Shown here: piece after piece, positions 5,778 to 12,217 of the stretch
Position numbering within the stretch: the first letter of the stretch is position 1
Layout: every line of letters starts with the position of its first letter
Origin: an uncultured Rickettsiales bacterium
GTDB lineage: Bacteria; Pseudomonadota; Alphaproteobacteria; Rickettsiales; UBA1997
Length of the DNA stretch: 12,217 nt
NCBI GenBank assembly: GCA_937927795.1
Contig: CALBSF010000203.1
Location: 1 to 12,217 of the forward strand
Direction of reading: 5' to 3'
Translations under genes and position numbers: made by a program
Notes under the pieces: model-generated
The model's database searches: none
Seen by the model: only the letters and a program-made list of their open reading frames with translations
What the model was told of the DNA's origin: nothing

Positions 5778-8700
5778 ATGAGTTTGGTTAAGAAAATATT
5801 TCAGATTTCTGCTTTTATTTTTCTAACCTATTTTCTGTTCTCGTGTAAAGAAGGCTGCGTTGAAGCTGATCAGTTTGATACCTATTACGTTACTGCTGAT
5901 TCTAACCCAATTATTGATGGAATTTATGGCACTTATGACTCAATAGATGGTGGTCAAAGAGCGCAGTGGCATTCTACTGGTCTTAAATCAAATGGTGATG
6001 ATTTTTTGATTTATGTTACGGGTGGTTGGACTGCTTGGAATGGCACTGGAATTGGCGCTAGGCAATTTTCATCTCTGCCATCGTGTAATGTTTGTGCAAA
6101 AAATAAAAATAAAAGATCTACAAATTGCCTATGTGCGCCTGGACAAAATTCTGTTCCTGATTTAACTGCTCTAAACATACCTTCAACTGCTGACTGTTCG
6201 GTTACTGCAAATCAAAATGATCCTTTTAAATGCACTTGCACTAAAGATTATGCTAACCAAGGAAGATATGGCGATCCAGATACTTATTTTATAGAACTTA
6301 ATTCTCGCGAAAAAGATGGAACGCCAAAAATTGCAGATAGACAAGATCCTTGTAAATTTGAAAAGGGAATGGGCTTATATCTTGGTTTGTTTGGCAATAA
6401 TGGTGCGGTGATGCCGGCGAGAATATATCATTTATATTCAATTGAAGCTGGTTGTAATATTGCTAGAGACTCTAATCAAAGATGTATAGATAGCGCTGGA
6501 ATTGATCGAACTTTTTATGTTTATCGCAGCCCAAATAAAAGAATTTTTATGAAAGATGATAATGATGGAAATGGTGATAGGGGCGTTGACACAAACACTT
6601 CCAATGATTCTTATCATAATCCAAATGAGGAAGTAAAATTATTAATTTCTGATCAATATTATAGTGATAATTTTGGTTCTTTTAATGTTTCTTTTATTAG
6701 GGGCGTTGGTAAAAAAAATGATGATGGATTACTTGAATATATAGTTAGAACGGTGGAAGATGTGATGTTAGGACCCGTTAATGATGATGGACAAAGACAG
6801 GGTGGGGTGATTAGATTTATGTATAAGGCGGTGGTTCAAGATTCTGGATTTTCAACGATGGTGCAGATTTTATTGGCGCTTTATATTTCAATATATGGTC
6901 TTGCAACTTTATTTGGCCTTGCCGAAATTAGTAAGAAAGAATTACTTACAAGAATATTGAAAATTGGTTTAGTTTTAACTTTTACCAGCCCTCAAAGCTG
7001 GGGAATGTATAATGACATAGTGGTGGCGTTCTTTAAGGATAGTATGGATTATGTTGTTTCCATGATGATGACTTTGAACGACTCTCTTTTGGATTCAAGT
7101 TCGGCGATAATTACAATGCAAGCAGATAGGGTTAAAGATTACAGTAATGCTACCCGTTTTGCATATGTTGATGGAACTATTAAAAACATGATGTCTGATG
7201 AGACTGCTAGGAAGGTTTTTGGTTTGTTTTTTGGAACATGGTTTGGTTTTATATATATTCCAATTATTTACGCGATGATTGGATTCTTCATTTATGTGAT
7301 GCTTTTTATTGCAATGGTTTATTTGACCAATTTATTAAAAATAATTTTCGTTTTATCTTTAGGGCCAATATTTATTTGCTTTACTTTGTTTTCGCATACC
7401 AATCAAATGTTTAAAAATTGGCTGGCATTTCTTGGCGCTAGGTCTTTAGAGATTATTTTAGTATTTGCGGTTTTATATAATTTCTTATTTTTGATTAATA
7501 GAGAATTTCTCTCTCTTTTATCTTTTAGAACTTGCGCGGAAGGATTTGATATAATTCCTCATTATCTTCCAATTCGAGTTTTAGTTTCTTATGTTTCAAA
7601 TCATTCACCATTTTATTGGTTTAGTAAATTTTTAGTGATTACCGGTTTTATTTTTATTACTAAATTGATAGTGATAAAAATAGCCGATTTGGCTGGTCAT
7701 TTAATTGAGATTGGTGGCGTGGCAAATAAAGACGGCGCTTCTGATGTTGGGCATGGTGTTGGTGGTTTTTCAATGGCGGCGGGAATGGCCTCGGAAATTG
7801 GTGGCGCATTGAAATTGGGAGCTAAAAAAGTTGGTGGATTTGCTGGAAGGCAGGCTATTAATGGTGCCACTGCGGCAGCGCGTAAAAGTGGTCTTGCTGC
7901 TAAATGGAACGCTTTAGGTAAAAAACTACCATTTTCTGGACCAAAAACCATGTATCGTAATCGTATGATTGCATCAGCAATTAAAGCAGCTAAAGCTAGT
8001 GGCGCTGCTAAAGGTTATACGGGAGCTAGTTTAGATGCTCACGTAAGAGAAGTAGCGAGAAGTGAATTGCAAAAATATGCTTACCACAATCCAACTAAAG
8101 CGGCGGCGATGGGTTTAAATGCTCATGCGATTGGAGATAGGCTTGAAAAAGTTCTTACCAAAGACGCTTTGTCAGAATTTTTAAGGCAAAAGGCTAAAGA
8201 AATAAAAACACAGACAGATCCTTCATCTATTCCGGTTGGTAAAGAATTTAGAGCTCAGCTTAGAAAAGATGCGATAGCTTGGGCTGATAAAAATCTATCT
8301 GGTGGTAGCAGCGCGGTTACTAGTTTGTTTGGAGAAAAAGGACAAAGAGGTGGAGACATTCATAACTCTAAATTTGTAAATAAAGGAGATAAGAAAATCA
8401 GGGGATTAATCAGAGGATTAAGTGATATTGATCCAGCTGATGCAGCTAAAATGTTTGCTGAAGATTATAAAAAACAAGCGGAATATTTAGATTCCCTAAG
8501 TGACAAAGAATATAGAAAAGAAAAATTAAAGCAAAGAGCGGGCGCTAGTTATCTAGGCGCGGCTGCAAATGCCATAGAAAGGGGAGGTAAGGCTTTAACT
8601 CGTAGCACTAAATTTAATACTGATTTAGCGCGTAAAAGTTTTGAAAGAGGTCTTCAAAATCAAGAAGACAGAGGTGACGGCATTTTAGACAGAATGGGAA

Positions 8701-9632
8701 TTAATACTGCCAAAGGATTTAGCATCACTAAGAGAATTAAAATGCTGGACAGAGCTTTAAATAAAGAAGGCGAAGATAGCTATAAAACAAATGCTGAGCA
8801 AGAAAAAATTAAACAGCTTCGCGATAGACAGCAAAATGATTCTTTGTCAAAAGATAAAAGAAAATTTGCAGAAAGTCAGCTTGATAAAGCAATGATTAAA
8901 GAAGTAGATAAAACTCTCGAGGATCATAAAAAAGCAAACAAAAAAATTCTGTCAAAAAAGTTAAGTAGAGCAAAAGAAGAAAGGCTTTTAGCATTAGAAA
9001 AAGAGGCTACGGAAAAGAAATTAAACGATATATTAAATGCAAAAGAGGCCTCTGATAGAGAAAGAATTGCGGCTTTATCTAGGGTTTGCGATAGGGCCGC
9101 CTTCTCTGAGGTGGTTGAGACGGTTAGAGATATTAGGTACGGAATTAACAGTCAAGGCAAATTAAGAGCGGAAGAAATATTGAAGGGCTTGGAAGATCAA
9201 AGCTTAACAGTTGATCAGGCGAAGCAGCAATTAAAAGAGCTATCTGAACAATCAGTAATTCCTCGTAGCTTTACAGTTGAATTTGGTGCTGATATAGGAA
9301 AAATAGGTATTCAGGTGGCGAATGTGGGATTAGTCGAAAGCAGCATTATGATAGGGTATAATCCTAATACTAAAGATACCGCTTTGAGCCAAAGAGAGAT
9401 TCAAGAAACTTTAGAAAAAGAAGCTAAGAAACATGATTTAGAGGTAAAGGGTAGGATAGCAAAACTTGATAAGAGAATTAAGGAGGTGGAAGCTGAGGTG
9501 CTTGATCAAAGAATCAAAGCTGTAACTGATGCGGATCCAAATGATAAAAGGCAGCTTGCTAAGTTAAAAAGTGAGATAAATGAGCTTGATATCAAAGTTA
9601 ATAAATTTGAGCAAGAATTGAAGTCGGTATAA
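5778..9632 (+). CDS. virB6: Giant TrbL/VirB6-like type IV secretion protein
   Basis: A 1284-aa membrane protein, several times longer than classic VirB6 (about 300 aa) but in the size range of Rickettsiales VirB6 proteins. Order: hydrophobic N-terminal segment (5-22) with a lipobox-like LFSC at residue 23 and then GCVEADQFD, resembling the N-terminal motif I recall in Rickettsiales VirB6; a periplasmic-type region to about 355 with about 12 Cys, including CNVC near 103-106; a polytopic core with hydrophobic segments near 362-383, 392-403, 482-515, 519-539, 551-574 and 612-638; a Gly/Ala-rich linker; then about 640 charged residues with probable coiled coils near 1000-1100 and 1200-1283. It likely forms part of the inner-membrane channel, with the extension facing cytoplasm, host or cell surface. 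It follows tRNA-Leu by 27 nt and ends at a strong terminator. Residue numbers were counted by hand and may be off by one. Confidence 0.88.
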   Translation: MSLVKKIFQISAFIFLTYFLFSCKEGCVEADQFDTYYVTADSNPIIDGIYGTYDSIDGGQRAQWHSTGLKSNGDDFLIYVTGGWTAWNGTGIGARQFSSLPSCNVCAKNKNKRSTNCLCAPGQNSVPDLTALNIPSTADCSVTANQNDPFKCTCTKDYANQGRYGDPDTYFIELNSREKDGTPKIADRQDPCKFEKGMGLYLGLFGNNGAVMPARIYHLYSIEAGCNIARDSNQRCIDSAGIDRTFYVYRSPNKRIFMKDDNDGNGDRGVDTNTSNDSYHNPNEEVKLLISDQYYSDNFGSFNVSFIRGVGKKNDDGLLEYIVRTVEDVMLGPVNDDGQRQGGVIRFMYKAVVQDSGFSTMVQILLALYISIYGLATLFGLAEISKKELLTRILKIGLVLTFTSPQSWGMYNDIVVAFFKDSMDYVVSMMMTLNDSLLDSSSAIITMQADRVKDYSNATRFAYVDGTIKNMMSDETARKVFGLFFGTWFGFIYIPIIYAMIGFFIYVMLFIAMVYLTNLLKIIFVLSLGPIFICFTLFSHTNQMFKNWLAFLGARSLEIILVFAVLYNFLFLINREFLSLLSFRTCAEGFDIIPHYLPIRVLVSYVSNHSPFYWFSKFLVITGFIFITKLIVIKIADLAGHLIEIGGVANKDGASDVGHGVGGFSMAAGMASEIGGALKLGAKKVGGFAGRQAINGATAAARKSGLAAKWNALGKKLPFSGPKTMYRNRMIASAIKAAKASGAAKGYTGASLDAHVREVARSELQKYAYHNPTKAAAMGLNAHAIGDRLEKVLTKDALSEFLRQKAKEIKTQTDPSSIPVGKEFRAQLRKDAIAWADKNLSGGSSAVTSLFGEKGQRGGDIHNSKFVNKGDKKIRGLIRGLSDIDPADAAKMFAEDYKKQAEYLDSLSDKEYRKEKLKQRAGASYLGAAANAIERGGKALTRSTKFNTDLARKSFERGLQNQEDRGDGILDRMGINTAKGFSITKRIKMLDRALNKEGEDSYKTNAEQEKIKQLRDRQQNDSLSKDKRKFAESQLDKAMIKEVDKTLEDHKKANKKILSKKLSRAKEERLLALEKEATEKKLNDILNAKEASDRERIAALSRVCDRAAFSEVVETVRDIRYGINSQGKLRAEEILKGLEDQSLTVDQAKQQLKELSEQSVIPRSFTVEFGADIGKIGIQVANVGLVESSIMIGYNPNTKDTALSQREIQETLEKEAKKHDLEVKGRIAKLDKRIKEVEAEVLDQRIKAVTDADPNDKRQLAKLKSEINELDIKVNKFEQELKSV

Positions 9633-9638
9633 ATTGGT

Positions 9639-9662
9639 CGGCTAGCGTTTAGCTGTTTTTTT
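9639..9662 (+). terminator. Rho-independent terminator after the VirB6-like gene
   Basis: Seven nt after the stop codon, a 6-bp stem CGGCTA (9639-9644) / TAGCTG (9650-9655) with one G-T pair and a GCGTT loop is followed by seven T (9656-9662). This is a standard intrinsic terminator and marks the end of the tRNA/virB6 transcript. Confidence 0.8.
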
Positions 9663-9695
9663 ATACCAAACTAAGATCATCTAAAAGATTCTAGT

Positions 9696-9822
9696 ATGGA
9701 TTGCCGCGCTTCGCTCGCAATGACGAAGAATCCTTAAGCCTCTAAGTTTTGTCATTGTAAGCGAAGTTTATTTTAGAGCTTCATAGATTTTTCGTCATTG
9801 TAAGCGAAGCGCGGCAATCCAT
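9696..9822. repeat. Inverted-repeat element between virB6 and rbfA
   Basis: A 127-bp element with 32-nt termini, 9696-9727 and 9791-9822, that are inverted copies matching at 30 of 32 positions. The arms begin ATGGATTGCCGCGCTTCGCT. A third partial copy, GTCATTGTAAGCGAAG, lies at 9751-9766 as a 16-bp exact direct repeat of 9794-9809. The GCGAAGCGCGGCAATCCA-type motif is a repeat I recall from many Rickettsiales and other intracellular bacterial genomes. The GC-rich arms contrast with the AT-rich surroundings. No coding frame is evident inside. Confidence 0.88.
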
Positions 9823-9868
9823 TTATTGACGTAAAAAATAATAACCAAAAATTTGATAATAAATAAAA

Positions 9869-10231
9869 ATGAAATCAAAAAAACAATTACAATTAGGTGA
9901 AACTATAAAACGTGCGATGTCGGAAATTTTTTTACGAGATGATATTTTAAATCTTGCTGGAAGTTACATTACTATTTTGGAAGCCGATGTTAGTCCTGAT
10001 GCGAAGAATGTAAAAATCTTTATTGATGTTTTTGGGGTTCATTCAAATCATCAAAAAATTATCGATAAACTCAATCAATCAGCGCCGCATTTTCGTTTTC
10101 AATTGGCAAAAAAATTGGCAGTAAGAATGATGCCAGAAATTACCTTCATCCTTGATAAAACAGGAGAAAATGTAAGTAAAATAGAAAATCTTATTGAGAT
10201 TGAAGGAAAGAAAATTGGCGAGAAGAAATGA
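9869..10231 (+). CDS. rbfA: Ribosome-binding factor A
   Basis: Small KH-fold protein that binds the immature 30S subunit and helps 16S rRNA 5'-end processing. The 120-aa product has the family pattern: an early helix with GETIKRAMSEI, VSPDAKNVKIFIDVFG around residues 41-56, and the most conserved block PHFRFQLAKKLAVRMMPEIT near 73-92, followed by FILDKTGEN. Its last codon and stop overlap the dxr start in an ATGA arrangement, implying translational coupling. In most bacteria rbfA sits beside infB or truB; here it heads an isoprenoid/envelope operon directly after a repeat element, which suggests rearrangement. No Shine-Dalgarno is visible. A GATAAT at 9855-9860 only 8 nt before the ATG could be a -10 for a nearly leaderless mRNA, but there is no well-spaced -35. 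Confidence 0.93.
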   Translation: MKSKKQLQLGETIKRAMSEIFLRDDILNLAGSYITILEADVSPDAKNVKIFIDVFGVHSNHQKIIDKLNQSAPHFRFQLAKKLAVRMMPEITFILDKTGENVSKIENLIEIEGKKIGEKK

Positions 10232-11373
10232 AAAAAATTTCAATATTTGGCTCAACTGGTTCAATTGGAAAAAATGTTATTGAAGTAATTAGAAATTCTC
10301 CAGATATTTTTAAAATAATAGCGCTAGTTGCAAGAAATGACGTTAAAACCCTTGTAAATCAAGCTTTAGAAATTGAGCCAGAATATGTTGTAATTGAAAA
10401 TGAACAGCATTTTTTAGAAGTAAAATTAGCGTTAAAAAATCTTAAAAAAACAGAAGTTCTTTGTGGTTCATCAGCAATTTTAGAAATTGCAAAAATAAAA
10501 TGTGATTTATTTATTTCGGCAATTGTTGGTGCGGCTGGAATGCTTCCAACTCTTAATGCAATTAAGGCTGGCTCAAATATCGCTTTGGCAAATAAGGAAT
10601 CATTGGTTTGCGCCGGAGAATTTTTAATGAAAGAGGTTCAAAAACAAAAAGTAAAAATTTTACCAATTGATTCTGAACATAATGCTATTTTCCAAATTTT
10701 TGAAAATGATAATTTAGATAATATCGAAGATGTTGTTCTTACTGCGTCAGGTGGGCCATTTTTTAATAGTGATAAAGATTTTAAAGATATTACAATTGAT
10801 GAGGCGCTAAAACATCCGAATTGGCAAATGGGAGCAAAAATATCAATTGATTCTGCAACCATGATGAATAAGGGTTTAGAGATGATTGAAGCTTTTTATC
10901 TTTTTCCAATTACAAAAGATCAAATTAAAATTTTGGTTCATCCTCAATCAATAATTCATGGAATGGTAAATTATAAAGACGGCTCAAGCCTTGCTATGCT
11001 TAGTTTGCCAGATATGAAAGTTCCAATTTCTTACGCTCTTGCTTTTCCAAAAAGAATGGCAATCAAACATCAAAAAATGGATTTGGTAAAAATTAATAAA
11101 TTAGAATTTTTTGATGTAAATGATAAAAAATTTCCTGCGGTAAAAATTTGCCGCGATGTTTTAAAAATTGATGGAAGCGCGCCAGCAGTGCTTAATGCGG
11201 CTAATGAAATTGCGGTAGAAAAATTTTTAAATAAACAAATTACTTTTGATAAAATTACTCAAATTGTTGAAAAAACTTTAGAAAAAATTTCTCATAAAAA
11301 ATTAAATTCTATCGAAGAAGTTTTGGAATTTGACCAAAAAGCAAGAATAACCGCGACCAACTTATGCAACTAG
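10228..11373 (+). CDS. dxr: 1-deoxy-D-xylulose-5-phosphate reductoisomerase
   Basis: Catalyses the NADPH-dependent conversion of DXP to MEP, the committed step of the MEP isoprenoid pathway. The 381-aa product is complete: NADPH loop GSTGSIG at 8-14, ANKES at 121-125, metal and substrate ligands PIDSEHNA (Asp148, Glu150), LTASGGPF at 171-178, the HPNWQMGAKISIDSATMMNKGLE block at about 196-218 with the third metal ligand Glu218, and VHPQSIIHGMV at 237-247 followed by the flexible substrate region. The start overlaps the rbfA stop by 4 nt, and the 3' end overlaps rseP by 10 nt. The dxr-rseP order is classical in proteobacteria, where cdsA usually precedes and bamA follows; here rbfA is upstream instead. 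A purine-rich GAGAAG just before the ATG is the closest thing to a ribosome site in the window. Confidence 0.97.
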   Translation: MKKISIFGSTGSIGKNVIEVIRNSPDIFKIIALVARNDVKTLVNQALEIEPEYVVIENEQHFLEVKLALKNLKKTEVLCGSSAILEIAKIKCDLFISAIVGAAGMLPTLNAIKAGSNIALANKESLVCAGEFLMKEVQKQKVKILPIDSEHNAIFQIFENDNLDNIEDVVLTASGGPFFNSDKDFKDITIDEALKHPNWQMGAKISIDSATMMNKGLEMIEAFYLFPITKDQIKILVHPQSIIHGMVNYKDGSSLAMLSLPDMKVPISYALAFPKRMAIKHQKMDLVKINKLEFFDVNDKKFPAVKICRDVLKIDGSAPAVLNAANEIAVEKFLNKQITFDKITQIVEKTLEKISHKKLNSIEEVLEFDQKARITATNLCN

Positions 11374-12217
11374 TTCAATTAATATTACATAATTTATTTT
11401 CTTTTGTTTTTATCATCTCATTTATTGTGTTTGTTCATGAATTTGGGCATTTTTATATTGCTCGTTTATGCGGCGTAAAAGTTGATGAATTTGCAATTGG
11501 TTTTGGCAAAGAATTATTTGGATTTAACGACAAAAAAGGAACTCGCTGGAAATTTTGTTTATTGCCATTTGGTGGATATGTAAAAATGCATGGCGATAGA
11601 AATGCGGCTTCGATGCCTGATAATAGTGAGTTATCGAGTATGAGTGAGCAGGAGAAGAAAATTTCTTTCAAAGCTAAAAATGTTTATCAGAGAATGGCGA
11701 TAGTAAGCGCTGGGCCAATTTTTAATTTTATTTTAACCATTTTCCTTTTTACGGTTTTATTTAAATTAAATGGCTTAAATAGTGTTGCTCCTGTGGTTAG
11801 CGAAGTTATGGAAAATAGTGCGGCTAAAATTGCGGGTCTTAAAAAAGATGATGTGGTTTTGCAAATTAACGGTCAAGAAATTAAAGATTTTGAAGAAATA
11901 AGAAATTCGGTTATCGCGGCGCAAGAAAAAGAAATGTTGTTTAAAATAGAAAGAAAAAGCAAAATTATTGAATTAAAATTAACTCCAAAAATTGAAGTAA
12001 GAAAAGATTTTTTTGGCGATGATATAAAGCTTCCAACTATTGGCGTTGTTGCATCTACAATTAGTCATCAAGATTTAAATTTGGGACAAAGTTTTGTTTT
12101 GGCAAATAAAGAAACTTACAAAATTTCAGTTGCAATTTTTAAAACTTTGGGTGAATTAATTACTGGCAAAAGAGATGTAAAAGAGCTTGGCGGGCCAGTT
12201 AAAATTGCGCAATATTC
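11364..12217 (+). CDS. rseP: RseP-type site-2 zinc metalloprotease, N-terminal part (runs off the right edge)
   Basis: Intramembrane protease that cleaves membrane-anchored substrates such as anti-sigma factors and signal-peptide remnants. From ATG 11364, inside the end of dxr, the frame is open for 284 codons to the window edge without a stop. Visible: first membrane helix with the zinc motif HEFGH at residues 25-29, LPFGGYVKM at 67-75, a second hydrophobic segment at about 111-133 beginning in VSAGPIFNFIL, one PDZ domain at about 142-210 (GLKKDDVVLQINGQEI), and GGPVKIAQ at 277-284. The last two fit the region before the third helix and the second zinc-ligand motif, which lie beyond the window. 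E. coli RseP has two PDZ domains; a single one, as seen here, is usual in many other bacteria. Overlap with dxr indicates coupled expression. Confidence 0.95.
   Translation, partial: MQLVQLILHNLFSFVFIISFIVFVHEFGHFYIARLCGVKVDEFAIGFGKELFGFNDKKGTRWKFCLLPFGGYVKMHGDRNAASMPDNSELSSMSEQEKKISFKAKNVYQRMAIVSAGPIFNFILTIFLFTVLFKLNGLNSVAPVVSEVMENSAAKIAGLKKDDVVLQINGQEIKDFEEIRNSVIAAQEKEMLFKIERKSKIIELKLTPKIEVRKDFFGDDIKLPTIGVVASTISHQDLNLGQSFVLANKETYKISVAIFKTLGELITGKRDVKELGGPVKIAQY

Noticed and set aside
7697..7951. 84-codon open frame on the minus strand, Pro/Ala-rich
   Set aside because: Antisense to the Gly/Ala-rich linker of the VirB6-like gene, which explains its composition.
5665..9662. Possible genomic island integrated at tRNA-Leu
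   Set aside because: No copy of the tRNA 3' end and no integrase gene were found downstream within the window; the VirB6-like gene shares the local base composition.
9826..9860. Promoter for rbfA using TTGACG (9826-9831) and GATAAT (9855-9860)
   Set aside because: The 23-nt spacer is too long for a normal sigma-70 promoter, so the pair is not called.
10079..10862. Minus-strand open frames at 10079-10264 and 10638-10862
   Set aside because: Opposite rbfA and dxr, both complete and conserved; no family resemblance.
11453..11671. 72-codon open frame on the minus strand
   Set aside because: Opposite the N-terminal part of rseP, which carries HEFGH and PDZ motifs in the plus frame.

Overview
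The window looks like a piece of a Rickettsiales-type alphaproteobacterial genome. It is strongly AT-rich and carries Rickettsiales-style type IV secretion (T4SS) genes: a VirB3 and a giant VirB6-like protein. It also has long palindromic repeats between genes and an AspRS of the kind found where Asn-tRNA is made by transamidation. No gene start here has a clear Shine-Dalgarno sequence. A 1-deoxyxylulose-5-phosphate reductoisomerase gene (dxr, MEP isoprenoid pathway) argues against the genus Rickettsia, which as I recall lacks this pathway. I cannot name a species from the sequence.

Left part, minus strand (1-2440): aatA (class I aminotransferase), coaX (type III pantothenate kinase) and the 5' part of an RNase J gene form a tight operon with 1-nt gaps. 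A 121-bp divergent intergenic region (2441-2561) holds putative promoters for both directions and an 8-bp dyad overlapping them.

Middle, plus strand (2562-9632): a 237-aa ankyrin-like protein with a Gly-rich tail is followed by virB3. Next come an A-rich repeat, a 100-bp palindromic element, aspS, tRNA-Leu(UAA) and a 1284-aa VirB6-like protein with a Cys-rich N-terminal region, a membrane core and a ~640-residue charged C-terminal extension. A good Rho-independent terminator follows. Housekeeping genes thus lie between secretion genes, and virB3 is not followed by virB4.

Right part, plus strand (9633-12217): a 127-bp element with 32-bp inverted termini precedes a coupled rbfA-dxr-rseP operon with 4-nt and 10-nt overlaps; rseP runs off the window end.

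Functionally, the window mixes core metabolism and translation (CoA, transamination, RNA decay, Asp-tRNA, ribosome maturation, isoprenoids, envelope proteolysis) with scattered secretion parts and a possible effector. I see no CRISPR array, prophage, transposase or toxin system. No gene-free stretch exceeds 300 bp.
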